Shown here: positions 16,671 through 26,846 of the stretch, one piece after another
Position numbering within the stretch: the stretch's first letter is position 1
Layout of the letters: every line of letters starts with the position of its first letter
Origin: Falsiroseomonas sp050563545
GTDB lineage: Bacteria; Pseudomonadota; Alphaproteobacteria; Acetobacterales; Acetobacteraceae
DNA length: 64,000 bases
Direction of reading: 5' to 3'
Assembly: GCF_050563545.1 (NCBI RefSeq)
Contig: NZ_JBNXUM010000010.1
Coordinates: forward strand, 124,001 to 188,000
Translations under genes and position numbers: made by a program
The notes under the pieces: model-generated
Database searches by the model: none
Told to the model about the DNA's origin: nothing
Seen by the model: only the letters and a program-made list of their open reading frames with translations

Positions 16671-17640
16671 GGTGCCCGTCCTGCTGGCGGATGGCGCGAC
16701 GGGGACGAACCTCTTCGCCATGGGGCTCGCGAATGGCGAGGCGCCGGAACTTTGGCTCGATAGCCATCCCGACCGCATCGCCGCGCTGCACCGCGCGTTC
16801 GTGGAGGCTGGCGCGGACATCATCCTGACCAACAGCTTCGGCGGGAATGCACGGCGCCTGGCGCTGCACGGCCTGCAGCACCGCACGCGCGAACTGAACC
16901 GTCGCGCCGCAGAGATCGCGCGCGAGGTCGCGGATGCGGCCGGCCGGCCCGTGGTCGTCGCAGGCTCGGTCGGCCCGACCGGTGACCTGCTCGCCCCGCT
17001 GGGGCCGCTGACCGAGGGCGAGGCGACCGAGGTCTTCGCGGAACAGATCGCCGGGCTTTGCGAGGGCGGCGCCGACGTCGCCTGGATCGAGACGATGTCG
17101 GCGCCGGAGGAGATGCGCGCCGCTGCCGCCGCCGCGGCGCAGGCCCGCCTGCCCTGGACACTGACCGCGAGCTTCGACACCGCCGGCCGCACCATGATGG
17201 GGCTGATGCCGGACGCCTTCGCGAGCTTCGCGGCGACGCTGCCGACGCAGCCGCTGGCGATCGGTGCCAATTGCGGCGTGGGCGCGGCGGACCTCGTGGT
17301 CTCCGTCCTCGGCATCGCCGGCGACGAGCCCGCCGTCCCCGTGATCGCCAAAGCCAATGCCGGCATCCCCGTCGTGCTGGGCGACAGCGTGATCTATTCC
17401 GGCACGCCGGAGATCATGGAGGTCTACGCGCATCTCGCGATGGACGCCGGTGCGCGGATCGTCGGCGGCTGCTGTGGCACGACGCCCGCGCACCTCGCGG
17501 CGATGCGCCGGGCTCTCGATGCGCACGCGACGGGCCCGCGGCCGGCGATTGCCGCGATCATCGAAGCCCTCGGCCCTCTGGCGCAGCCGCCGCCGACCGC
17601 AGGCGCGGAACGCCGCGCCAGCCGCAGGAGAAGCGCATGA
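16648..17640 (+). CDS. homocysteine S-methyltransferase family protein (betaine-homocysteine methyltransferase type)
   Basis: This is a 330-aa TIM-barrel enzyme. The zinc site of the family is complete: one Cys in IGANCGVG and the Cys pair in VGGCCGTTP. The N-terminal LLADGATGTNL motif is typical. It transfers a methyl group from a donor (betaine, S-methylmethionine or a methyl-corrinoid) to homocysteine to give methionine. It starts GTG at 16648 with a GGAGG site. It is fused by an ATGA overlap to the MttB homologue, so it may accept methyl groups released by that system. No pterin-binding methyltransferase (MtgA type) is present in the window to do this instead. Confidence 0.87.
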   Translation: MLARRLAEVPVLLADGATGTNLFAMGLANGEAPELWLDSHPDRIAALHRAFVEAGADIILTNSFGGNARRLALHGLQHRTRELNRRAAEIAREVADAAGRPVVVAGSVGPTGDLLAPLGPLTEGEATEVFAEQIAGLCEGGADVAWIETMSAPEEMRAAAAAAAQARLPWTLTASFDTAGRTMMGLMPDAFASFAATLPTQPLAIGANCGVGAADLVVSVLGIAGDEPAVPVIAKANAGIPVVLGDSVIYSGTPEIMEVYAHLAMDAGARIVGGCCGTTPAHLAAMRRALDAHATGPRPAIAAIIEALGPLAQPPPTAGAERRASRRRSA

Positions 17641-19157
17641 GCGACACGCCACGCCGGCGCGAACGCCCCGCGCGCAACCGCGCTGCCGCCAGCACGGCCC
17701 CCCTGCCCCGGCTGGAGGTGCCCTGGGCGCCGGTCGAGCTGTTCGACGCGGAGCAGCTTCAGAGGGTCCTCGACGCCGCCGCGCGCATCCTGGAGGAAGG
17801 CGGCCTCGAGATCCGCTCCGCGCGTGCGCGGGAGATCTACCGGAAACACGGCGCCGCGGTGGACGACGCGACGCAGATGGTGCGGCTGGACCGCGCGCTG
17901 GCCCGCGATCTCTGCGCCAAGGCGCCGGAGAACTTCGTCCTGCACGCGCGCAACCCCGCGCGCGACCTGCATGTCGGCGGGCGCGTCGTCAATTTCGGCC
18001 CGGTCAACGGCACGCCGCATGTCACGGACCTCGCGGGAGGGCGGCGCTACGGCACGCTCGAGGATTTCCGCTCCATCCTGAAGGTGACGCATGCGCTTGG
18101 CGTGCTGCACTGGCAGGGCGGCGTGGTGACGGAGCCCACGGACATCCCGGTGCCGTTGCGCCACCTCGAGATGTACCGCGCGCATGTCGAATGCAGCGAC
18201 ATCGTTTGGGCCGCGCGCGGCGTCGGGCTGGTGCAGGCCAGGGACGCGCTGGCGATGTCGGCGATCGAGCACGGCACGACGCCGGAAGGCCTGGCCGGTC
18301 GCCCGACGCTGATGACAGTGACCAACGTAAACTCGCCGCGCCGCGTGGACGAGGAGATCCTGGACAACATCATGCTGCTGGCCGAGCACGGCCAGGCCAT
18401 CGTCATCACGCCGTTCACGCTCATGGGCGCGATGGCGCCGGTGACGCTCCCGGGCGCGCTGGCGCAGCAGACGGCCGAGGCGATGGGCATCATCGCGCTC
18501 GCGCAGATCATACGGCCGGGCTGCCCCTGCGTGCTCGGCGGCTTCACCTCGAACGTCGACATGCGCACGGGCTCGCCGGCCTTCGGCACGCCGGAATACG
18601 TGCACGCCACGCTCGGCGGCGCGCAGATCGCGCGCGCCCTGCGCATCCCCTACCGGTCCTCGGCGGTCTGCGCCTCGCCGGCCGCGGATGCGCAGGCGGC
18701 CTATGAGACAGGCTTCTCGCTCTGGGCCAGCGTGATGAGCCATTCCCACCTCATCAACCACGCCGCGGGATGGCTGGAAGGCGGGCTCGCCGCCAGCTTC
18801 GAGAAGGTCATCATCGACGCCGAGATGCTGCGCGCCTGGGCTGCGATGCTGAAGCCCGTCGCCTTCACCGACGACGACCTGGCAGTGGACGCCATCCTCG
18901 CAACGCCGCCGGGCGGACATTTCTTCGGCAGCCCGCACACGCTCGCGCGCTACGAGACCGCGTTCTGGCGGCCGATGCTGTCGGACTGGTCGAATTTCGA
19001 GAACTGGCGCGACGCCGGTGCCAAGGACGCGACGCAGCGCGCGGCGGAGATCTGGATACGCATGCTCGCGGGCTACGAGGCGCCGCCGCTCGATCCCGCG
19101 GTGAAGGAAGCGATCGACGACCATGTCGCGAAACGGCGTGACGAGCTCGGCGGGTGA
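17637..19157 (+). CDS. trimethylamine methyltransferase (MttB) superfamily protein, non-pyrrolysine
   Basis: This 506-aa protein starts at ATG 17637. It belongs to the COG5598/MttB superfamily: a TIM-barrel enzyme that moves a methyl from a quaternary or tertiary amine to the Co(I) of a corrinoid protein. The open frame has no internal TAG, so it lacks the pyrrolysine of true archaeal MttB. Such members (for example MtgB) act on glycine betaine, proline betaine, carnitine and similar. The partner corrinoid protein, reactivator and accessory genes are 9-13 kb downstream on the same strand. A Pro/Arg-rich N-terminal extension of about 20 residues precedes the fold. Substrate not determinable from sequence. 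Confidence 0.88.
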   Translation: MSDTPRRRERPARNRAAASTAPLPRLEVPWAPVELFDAEQLQRVLDAAARILEEGGLEIRSARAREIYRKHGAAVDDATQMVRLDRALARDLCAKAPENFVLHARNPARDLHVGGRVVNFGPVNGTPHVTDLAGGRRYGTLEDFRSILKVTHALGVLHWQGGVVTEPTDIPVPLRHLEMYRAHVECSDIVWAARGVGLVQARDALAMSAIEHGTTPEGLAGRPTLMTVTNVNSPRRVDEEILDNIMLLAEHGQAIVITPFTLMGAMAPVTLPGALAQQTAEAMGIIALAQIIRPGCPCVLGGFTSNVDMRTGSPAFGTPEYVHATLGGAQIARALRIPYRSSAVCASPAADAQAAYETGFSLWASVMSHSHLINHAAGWLEGGLAASFEKVIIDAEMLRAWAAMLKPVAFTDDDLAVDAILATPPGGHFFGSPHTLARYETAFWRPMLSDWSNFENWRDAGAKDATQRAAEIWIRMLAGYEAPPLDPAVKEAIDDHVAKRRDELGG

Positions 19158-19330
19158 CGTTCCGCCTCGGGCAGGACCGGCTGGCGATCGCGGACGTGGC
19201 ACGTGCCGCGCGCGGCGACACGGCGCCGTTGCACGCGGCGATCCGCGCCCGGCTCCCACCGCGGACGGAGGATCGCGAGCCTGGGCCGGATGTGGAGGCC
19301 GTCGCCGAGGTGCTGGACCGCTTCGCCTGA
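19154..19330 (+). CDS. small 58-aa hypothetical protein coupled to the MttB homologue
   Basis: The GTG at 19154 overlaps the MttB stop (GTGA) and the frame closes at 19330. The product is a 58-residue protein starting MTFRLGQDRLAIADVARAARG and ending EVLDRFA, with mixed acidic and basic residues and a plausible two-helix pattern. I do not recognise it. Evidence is limited to the overlap, normal codon use and the fact that it fills the gap before the binding-protein gene. Confidence 0.4.
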   Translation: MTFRLGQDRLAIADVARAARGDTAPLHAAIRARLPPRTEDREPGPDVEAVAEVLDRFA

Positions 19331-19400
19331 CTTCGCGCTTGCCCACGCGGCGGGCCTGGGTTTCGATACCAGGACAGGGACAATGCGGGAGACGAGGGAC

Positions 19401-20954
19401 ATGAGCACCGAGATCCGCCGCCGCCATCTGCTGGCCGGCACCGTCGCGATCGGCGCCGCGGGCGCCATGCCCGCCTTCAGGGCCGAGGCCCAGTCGGGCC
19501 CCCGCCCCAACATCGCCGTGCGCGTTGAGCGCGACCCCGAGGTCGTCGACCCCGGCTTCCGCACCGGCCCGCATGACGGGAACATCTGCCGCGTCGTCTA
19601 CCAGCGCCTGGCCAGGCACAAGAGCAACTCCGGCGAGCTGGAGCTGGATGCCGCGGCGGAGCTCACGCAGACCTCGCCGACGCTGATCGATTTCCGCCTC
19701 AAGCCCGGCCAGATGTTCACCGACGGCTTCGGCGAGATGACGGCCGAGGACGTCAAGTTCTCCATCGAGCGTATCGGGCTGGACCCCGCCGGCGGTGCTC
19801 GCCCCTCGCCTTATCGTGGCGACTGGGCGGGGCTGGAGCGCGTGGAGGTCACGGGCCAGTACACCGGCCGCATCGTGCTGGCGCGTCCCAATGCCGGGCT
19901 TATGGCGATCGCGATCGGCGACGTGTCGGGCTGCATCGCCAGCAAGCGCGCGGTCGAGGGGCGCGGCGTCGAGCACAACACGAAGCCCGTGGGATCGGGC
20001 CCCTACACGGTCGCGTCGCTGGAGCGCCAGCGCGGCGCGACGCTGCGCGCCAACCCGGCCTATGCCGGCACAAAGCCGGCCTTCCAGGAGGTCGCGGTGC
20101 GCTTCATTCCCGACCACCGCGCGACGGAACTCGCGCTGCGCGCCGGCGAGCTCGATTTTGCGATCCTGCCGCCCACCAACGCCGAGCCTCTGCGCGGCGT
20201 GCAGGGCCTGACGGTGAGCGAACAGCCGGGCCTGCAATACATCTGGCTCGGCATGAACATGGAAAAGGCGCCGCTCAACGACCTGCGCGTACGACAGGCG
20301 ATCCGGCTCGGCCTCGACGTCGACCAGATGCTGATCGCGGGCTACAACGGCAAGGCGCCGCGGCTGAACGCGCTGGTGCCCGCGCCGATCCTTGGCAACT
20401 GGCCGGATGCGCCGGTCTATCGCCGCAATGTCGCGGAGGCGCGCCGCCTGCTGGCCGAGGCCGGCGTGCGCAATCCCCGCGTCAAGCTGCTGGTGCTGAA
20501 CCAGCCGGCCTTCCAGAACATGGCGCTGGTCGCGCGGGCGCTGCTGCAGGAGGTCGGCGTCACAGTGGAGGTCGATGCGCGCGACGGCGGCGGCTTCTGG
20601 TCGGCCGGCCGCGGCGACGCCGGCCGCGACATCGAGATGTACATGACGGTGTTCAACGGCAAGCTCGACCCGAACTTCGTCATGCAGTGGTTCGTGACCA
20701 GCCAGATCGGCACCTGGAACTGGCAGCGCTTCGCCAGCCCCGAATTCGACCGCCTGTTCGAGCAATCCGCGGCGGAACTCGATCCCGCGCGTCGGCGTGC
20801 GATGGTGATCGAGGCGCAGCAGATCATGGACCGCTCGGCCGCCTTCGTCTGGCTGACCAACAACGTCTCCTTCGTCGCGCACCGGTCCTGGCTCCGCCCG
20901 GCTTCGGTGCCGGGCTGGCTGGACTGGCAGTACGACGGCTTCACGGCGGCCTGA
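19401..20954 (+). CDS. ABC transporter substrate-binding protein, family 5 (peptide/amine type)
   Basis: From ATG 19401 (GAGG site upstream) this gives 517 aa. An alternative ATG at 19383 adds six residues. The N-terminus is a Tat-type signal (twin Arg in EIRRRHLLAG, then an Ala-rich hydrophobic stretch ending at AEA), so it should be exported folded. The remainder is the SBP_bac_5 fold (PNIAVRVERDPEVVDP at the mature start; KPVGSGPYTVASLE near 200). Family members bind peptides, opines or small amines. It heads a complete importer with two permeases and two ATPases directly after it. Confidence 0.9.
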   Translation: MSTEIRRRHLLAGTVAIGAAGAMPAFRAEAQSGPRPNIAVRVERDPEVVDPGFRTGPHDGNICRVVYQRLARHKSNSGELELDAAAELTQTSPTLIDFRLKPGQMFTDGFGEMTAEDVKFSIERIGLDPAGGARPSPYRGDWAGLERVEVTGQYTGRIVLARPNAGLMAIAIGDVSGCIASKRAVEGRGVEHNTKPVGSGPYTVASLERQRGATLRANPAYAGTKPAFQEVAVRFIPDHRATELALRAGELDFAILPPTNAEPLRGVQGLTVSEQPGLQYIWLGMNMEKAPLNDLRVRQAIRLGLDVDQMLIAGYNGKAPRLNALVPAPILGNWPDAPVYRRNVAEARRLLAEAGVRNPRVKLLVLNQPAFQNMALVARALLQEVGVTVEVDARDGGGFWSAGRGDAGRDIEMYMTVFNGKLDPNFVMQWFVTSQIGTWNWQRFASPEFDRLFEQSAAELDPARRRAMVIEAQQIMDRSAAFVWLTNNVSFVAHRSWLRPASVPGWLDWQYDGFTAA

Positions 20955-20957
20955 CCC

Positions 20958-21920
20958 GTGGATCGCGGGACGGCCCGCTACCTCGCGAGCCGTCTCGTCA
21001 CCTCGGTGCTGATCGTGCTGGGGGCGATGCTGCTGCTCTTCGCGCTCTCCGCGCTGGTGCCGGGCGACCCCGCGGCGACGCTGCTGGGGCCGCAGGCGAC
21101 GCCCGAATATGCACGGCGCTTCATCAGCGAGATGGGGCTGGACCGCCCACTGCCTGAGCGCTTCTGGCTGTTCTTCCGCAACGTGCTGGCGGGCAATCTT
21201 GGCGTCGACGTGCTGTCGGGCCGGTCGGTTGCAGGGATGGTGCTGGCGGTCATCCCCTACACCTTCATCCTGACCTTCGCCTCGATCGGGCTGGCGGTGC
21301 TAACTGGCGTGCCGCTCGGCATCTTCGCGGCGACGCATCGCGGCAGCCCGGCGGACAACCTCCTGGCCTTCGTCTCCGTCGCCTTCATCGCCGTGCCGAG
21401 CTTCGTCGTCGCGATCATGCTGCTGCTGGTCTTCTCGATCTGGCTGGATTGGCTGCCGGTGCTCGGTGCGGGGAACACGGACGACCTCTGGGACCAGGCG
21501 AAGCGGCTGGTGCTGCCGACCGCGGCACTCGCGCTCGGCTGGGTCGGATTCATCGCGCGGCTGGTGCGGAGTTCCATGCTGGAGGTGATGGGCGAGCCAT
21601 ATATCCGCACGCTGCGCGCCTACGGCATCAGCGAAAGCCTGGTGACGTACAAGTACGCGCTGAAGAACGCCTGCATCCCTACCATCGCGCTGCTCGGCCT
21701 CGGCATCGGGCGGCTGCTGGGCGGGGCGGTGCTGGTGGAGATCGTCTTCGCGCGGCCGGGGCTCGGCCGGCTGATCTACGACGCCATTTCGATCCGCAAC
21801 TTCCCCGTGGTTCAGGGCGCGGTGCTGGTGGTGGTGGTGCTGTTCGTACTGGTGAACCTGCTGGTGGACCTCTCCTATTCCGCGATCGACCCGCGCATGC
21901 GACGCGACACCGCACGGTGA
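20958..21920 (+). CDS. ABC transporter permease, DppB/OppB type
   Basis: This 320-aa integral membrane protein has six predicted hydrophobic segments; the first starts at about residue 13. A C-terminal EAA loop is visible (EVMGEPYIRTLRAYGISE with the conserved Gly region) for contact with the ATPase. It has the N-terminal RPLPERF-FFRNVL block typical of DppB. The GTG start is 3 nt after the binding protein, and its stop overlaps the second permease as GTGA. It forms half of the channel for the family-5 importer. Confidence 0.93.
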   Translation: MDRGTARYLASRLVTSVLIVLGAMLLLFALSALVPGDPAATLLGPQATPEYARRFISEMGLDRPLPERFWLFFRNVLAGNLGVDVLSGRSVAGMVLAVIPYTFILTFASIGLAVLTGVPLGIFAATHRGSPADNLLAFVSVAFIAVPSFVVAIMLLLVFSIWLDWLPVLGAGNTDDLWDQAKRLVLPTAALALGWVGFIARLVRSSMLEVMGEPYIRTLRAYGISESLVTYKYALKNACIPTIALLGLGIGRLLGGAVLVEIVFARPGLGRLIYDAISIRNFPVVQGAVLVVVVLFVLVNLLVDLSYSAIDPRMRRDTAR

Positions 21921-22771
21921 GGACGCTGCGTTCCATCGGCCTGGTGCTGCGGCGGGTCTGCGGCACGCTGCCGGGCGGATTCGGTGGGGCGATCGTGCTG
22001 CTGGTGATGGTCGCCGCGACCTTCGCGCCCTGGGTCGCGACGCATGATCCCGATGGGCTAGACGTGATGAACCGCTTCGCGGGACCGTCGGCAGATCATT
22101 GGCTCGGCACCGACCATCTGGGCCGCGACCTCTTTTCCCGGCTTGTGCATGGCGCGACGGTCGCGATGGCCGTCGCCCTCAGCGCCATTGCGCTGGCGCT
22201 TGCGGTGGGCACGCCGCTCGGCATCCTCGCGGCCTGGCTGCCGGCGCAGGGCGAGCGGCTGGTGCTGATCGTCTTCGACGTCATCTCCTCCTTTCCCTCG
22301 CTGGTGCTGGCGCTGGCGATCGTGGCGGTGTTCGGGCCTTCCACCCTCATGGTCGTCATCATCGTCGGCATCACGCTGACCCCGCATTTCGGCCGCATCG
22401 CGCGCGCCCAGGTGCTGGCGCTGAAATCCGCCCCCTTCCTGGAAGCGGAGCGCATCCTGGGCGCGGGCTTCCCGCGCATCGTATGGCATCACATCCTGCC
22501 GAACATCCTGGGCCCGCTGATCGTGCTGGCGTCGATGGACATCCCCGTCGTCATCGCGATCGAGGCGGGGCTGTCCTTCCTCGGCCTCGGTGTGCGGCCG
22601 CCGCTGGCGAGCTGGGGCGTGCTGATCCAGGACGGCTACCAGTTCCTCTCGGACAGCGCGATTCCCGTCGTCGTCTCCTCCGCCGCACTGGCGCTCGCCA
22701 CCCTCGGCTTCACCCTGTTCGGCGAGGCGCTTCGCGACGCGGTGGACCCGCGCATCCGGCAGGAGCGCTGA
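21917..22771 (+). CDS. ABC transporter permease, DppC/OppC type
   Basis: This 284-aa membrane protein starts GTG at 21917 within the GTGA overlap. The signature HWLGTDHLGRDLFSRLVHGA near residue 55 (GTDxxGRD) is diagnostic of the DppC family. The EAA loop (EAERILGAGFPRIVWHHILP) is near residue 175. It pairs with the DppB-type permease. The next gene, an ATPase, begins 3 nt after its stop. Confidence 0.93.
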   Translation: MRTLRSIGLVLRRVCGTLPGGFGGAIVLLVMVAATFAPWVATHDPDGLDVMNRFAGPSADHWLGTDHLGRDLFSRLVHGATVAMAVALSAIALALAVGTPLGILAAWLPAQGERLVLIVFDVISSFPSLVLALAIVAVFGPSTLMVVIIVGITLTPHFGRIARAQVLALKSAPFLEAERILGAGFPRIVWHHILPNILGPLIVLASMDIPVVIAIEAGLSFLGLGVRPPLASWGVLIQDGYQFLSDSAIPVVVSSAALALATLGFTLFGEALRDAVDPRIRQER

Positions 22772-22774
22772 GTA

Positions 22775-23745
<971 letters not shown>

Positions 23746-23749
<4 letters not shown>

Positions 23750-24696
23750 CCGCTCCGCTGGTGCAGTTCGAGCGGGCGAGCGTGGCCTACGGGCGGGTAC
23801 GCGCGATGGACGACGTCACGCTCGACGTCGCGCGCGGCGCAATCACCGGGCTCGTCGGCGAATCCGGGTCGGGCAAGACCACGCTCTGCCGCGCGCTGCT
23901 CGGCCTGGCGCCGGTCGCCTCCGGCCGCGTGGTGTTCGAGGGCCAGGATGTGGCCGCCCACCTCACCCGCGGCGCGCGGGCCTTCCGGCGGCGCGTGCAG
24001 ATGCTGCTGCAGGACGCCGTCGCCTCGCTCAGCCCGCGCATGACGCTCGGCGCCGCGCTGGAGGAGCCGCTGCGCATCCACGGCCTGCCGATGGCCGAAG
24101 GCCGCCCGCGGCTGTCGGCCATCCTGCGCCGGCTCGGCCTGCCCGAGGACATCAGGGGCAAGTATCCCCACCAGGTATCCGGCGGCCAGGCGCGCCGTGT
24201 CGGCGTGGCGCGAGCGCTGGTCATGCAGCCCGAGTTGATCGTGGCAGACGAGCCGACCGCGGGTCTCGACGTCTCCGTGCAGGGAGATCTGCTGAACCTG
24301 ATGCTCGACCTGCAGCGGGAATTTGGCCTGACCTATCTCATCGTGAGCCACAACCTGAACGTCGTGCGCCGCATCACGGAGCGGACGGCAGTGATGTATC
24401 TCGGCCAGATCGTGGAGGAGGCACCGAGCGCCGCGCTGTTCCGCCGGCCCGCGCATCCCTACACGGCCGCGCTGCTCTCGACCAACCCGAGCGTCCAAGC
24501 CGCGCGGCCGCGCGGCCGCATCGTGCTGCAGGGCGAGATCCCGAGCATGCTGGCGCCGCCCTCTGGCTGCCGCTTCCACACGCGCTGCCCGGTCGCGCAG
24601 CCCCGCTGCGCCAAGGAAGCGCCCGGTCTGGCAGAGGTCGAGCCCGGCCGTTCCGCCCGCTGCCATTTCCCCTTCGTGCTGGCGCTTTCGTCGTGA
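23746..24696 (+). CDS. ABC transporter ATP-binding protein, DppF type
   Basis: This 316-aa ATPase pairs with the DppD-type ATPase. Walker A GESGSGKTT is near residue 38, the Q-loop LLQDAVASLSPRM lies near 88 (unusual: the family normally has Q-D-P), the signature VSGGQARRVGVARAL is near 142, and Walker B LIVADEPTAGLD is near 162. It has the same C-terminal Cys-containing extension (PSGCRFHTRCPVA). The GTG start is in a GTGA overlap, as is its end with the Ldh-type gene, so transport and metabolism genes are one unit. Confidence 0.93.
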
Positions 24697-25673
24697 CGCC
24701 GGACGCGATCGAGGCGCTCGCGCTGCGCGCGCTGACCCAGGCCGGCGCCACGCCGCACCAGGCCGCGCCCGTCGCGCGATCCGTCCGCCGCGCGGAGGAG
24801 GACGGCATCGGCCCTGTCGGCCTTGGCTACCTCCCCACCTATCTCGCGCATCTCCGCAGCGGCAAGGTCCGCGGCGATGCGCGACCGGTCGTCGAACGGC
24901 CACGGCCAGGTGTCGTGCAGGTGGACGCCGCGCATGGCTTCGCGCATCCCGCCTTCGATACCGGCCTAGCCGCGCTTGTCGCCGCCGCGCGTGCCAACGG
25001 CGTCGCCGCCATGGCGATTGCCCGCAGCTATTCCATCGGCGTGCTCGGCCATCCCGTGGAGGACATCGCCGGCCGTGGGCTGGTAGCGCTGGCGATGACG
25101 AACTCGCCGCCAAACATGGCGGTCTGGGGCGGGCGGCGGAAGCAGTTCGGCACCAACCCCATCGCATTCGCCATCCCGCGCGATCCCGCGCCGATAGTGG
25201 TGGACATGGCGACGACCGTCGTGACGAAGGTCGCGCTCGCCGCGCGGGCGGCCGCCGAGGAGCCGATCCCACCGGATTGGGCGCTGGACGCGGAAGGCCG
25301 CCCGACGACCGACGCCAGGGCCGCGATGGGCGGCGCGATGTTGCCCTTCGGCGGCGCCAAGGGCGCCAATGTCGCGCTTCTCGTGGAGCTCTTCGCCGCC
25401 GTGCTGACCGGCGCGGCGCTGTCACGCGAGGTGCAGCCCTATGCCGTCGCGGAGGGGCCTCCGCCCGGCGTCGGGCAGTTCTTCCTGGCCTGCGATCCCG
25501 CTGCCTTCGCGCCGGGCTTCGCGGATCGCCTGGCGACGCTGGCCGCGGCCATCACGGAGGAAGCGGGCGTGCGCCTGCCCGGCGACCGGCGGCTCGCCGC
25601 TCGGGCCGCCGCGGCGGCGCAGGGTATCGCGGTGCCGCCAGACCTGCTCGCGCGCATCGAGGCCCTGGCATGA
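24693..25673 (+). CDS. Ldh_2 family NAD(P)-dependent oxidoreductase (malate/L-lactate/ureidoglycolate dehydrogenase type)
   Basis: This 326-aa protein starts GTG at 24693. Family hallmarks are the central segment FGTNPIAFAIPR followed by IVVDMATTVV, and the Gly-rich LPFGGAKGANVALLVELFA near residue 220. These enzymes reduce or oxidise 2-oxo/2-hydroxy acids, imines (Delta1-piperideine-2-carboxylate) or ureidoglycolate with a non-Rossmann NAD(P) fold. In this operon a cyclic imine or hydroxy acid from the imported compound is a reasonable substrate. It overlaps the next gene by ATGA. Confidence 0.88.
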   Translation: MTPDAIEALALRALTQAGATPHQAAPVARSVRRAEEDGIGPVGLGYLPTYLAHLRSGKVRGDARPVVERPRPGVVQVDAAHGFAHPAFDTGLAALVAAARANGVAAMAIARSYSIGVLGHPVEDIAGRGLVALAMTNSPPNMAVWGGRRKQFGTNPIAFAIPRDPAPIVVDMATTVVTKVALAARAAAEEPIPPDWALDAEGRPTTDARAAMGGAMLPFGGAKGANVALLVELFAAVLTGAALSREVQPYAVAEGPPPGVGQFFLACDPAAFAPGFADRLATLAAAITEEAGVRLPGDRRLAARAAAAAQGIAVPPDLLARIEALA

Positions 25674-26842
25674 AGATCACGGCGATCCGGGCGACGCCCG
25701 TCAACATCCCGCTCGAGCTGCCCTACCTCTGGAGCTACGGCGCGCTCGCCGGCTTCTCCAAGACCATTGTCGAGGTCGAGACGGATGAGGGGATCACCGG
25801 GCTCGGCGAGGGTCCTTCGCCCGGCAATGTCGCGACCGTCGAGAAGGCCATCGCACCGCGCCTGGTCGGCCGCGATCCCTTCGACATTCAGGGCGCCGAG
25901 GAGCTCTGCCTGCCGAGCTGGCGCGGGGTGGGCACGACGGACGTGGACCTCGCCGCCATCCGCGCCTTTGGCGCCGTCGAGATGGCGCTGTGGGACATCA
26001 GGGGCAAGGCATGGGGCCAGCCGCTCTACCGGCTGCTCGGCGGCGCGCATCGCACCGCCATTCCCTTCACCGACTACTTCGCCTTTCGCGAGGGCGGCGA
26101 GAGCATGCCGGAGCAGGTGCGCGACTACTGCCTGGCGCTGCACGAAGCCCACGGTACGACGATGTTCGAGGGCAAGCTCTCCACCGCCGATCCCGCGCCC
26201 TCGATCCGCGTGCTGGAGCTGCTCCGCGAGGCGCTGGGCCCTGATGCCGTGCTGCGCGTGGACAGCAACAAAGCCTATTCCCTGACCGAGGCGCGGCGTA
26301 TCGCCCGCGCGATCGAGCGGCTCGACATCCGCTGCTGGGAAGACCCGGTCGCTAGCTTCGAGGAGATGGCGCAGCTTCGCCGCCATACCGCGATCCCGTT
26401 TTCCGTCCACACGCCCGACATCAGGCGCGCTGTTGCGCTCGGCGTCCCCGACGCCTTCTGCACGGACGTGAACGTGCATGGCGGCCTCGGCCGTGCGCTG
26501 CGCTTCGTCGGCGCCTGCGAGGCGATGAACCTCGACTTCTGGTGCTACTCCGGCGATTCCGGGATCGCGAGCGCGGCCTATCTGCACCTGGCTGCCGCGC
26601 TGCCGCATATCCGCGAGCCCAGCCAGTCGCTCTTCCGCATGCAGCCACTCGACGTGATCGAAGAAGGGCCCTTCCGCCCCCAAGGCAACCTGGTTCCGGT
26701 GCCGCAGGGGCCGGGCCTCGGCGTGACGCTGTCAAAGGACAGGCTCGCGCATTGCCACCGGCTCTTCCTGGAACAGGGCCCCTACGACAAGTTCCGCGAT
26801 CCCGACCGGCCGGGCGTCTTCCGCCGGCTGCCGTTGAGGTGA
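25670..26842 (+). CDS. enolase superfamily protein (mandelate racemase/glucarate dehydratase-like)
   Basis: This is a 390-aa two-domain protein: an N-terminal capping domain (residues 1-125, MKITAIRATPVNIPLELPY) and a C-terminal barrel. Barrel acids are visible at VDSNKAYS (first metal Asp/Asn), CWEDP (Glu) and TPDIRR/CTDVNVHGG. The second strand reads FEGK, so only one Lys of the usual KxK pair is clear. Members epimerise or dehydrate acid sugars or amino-acid betaines (for example hydroxyproline betaine 2-epimerase). That last activity would fit the demethylation genes around it, but the motif alone does not prove it. Confidence 0.85.
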   Translation: MKITAIRATPVNIPLELPYLWSYGALAGFSKTIVEVETDEGITGLGEGPSPGNVATVEKAIAPRLVGRDPFDIQGAEELCLPSWRGVGTTDVDLAAIRAFGAVEMALWDIRGKAWGQPLYRLLGGAHRTAIPFTDYFAFREGGESMPEQVRDYCLALHEAHGTTMFEGKLSTADPAPSIRVLELLREALGPDAVLRVDSNKAYSLTEARRIARAIERLDIRCWEDPVASFEEMAQLRRHTAIPFSVHTPDIRRAVALGVPDAFCTDVNVHGGLGRALRFVGACEAMNLDFWCYSGDSGIASAAYLHLAAALPHIREPSQSLFRMQPLDVIEEGPFRPQGNLVPVPQGPGLGVTLSKDRLAHCHRLFLEQGPYDKFRDPDRPGVFRRLPLR

Positions 26843-26846
26843 CGAG

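Noticed and set aside
17637..19157. Pyrrolysine-containing MttB
   Set aside because: The frame has no in-frame TAG and no pyl genes are in the window.
17424..20882. 1152-codon minus-strand open frame opposite the MttB and binding-protein genes
   Set aside because: Same shadow effect; no recognisable motif and contradicted by clear plus-strand families and overlaps.
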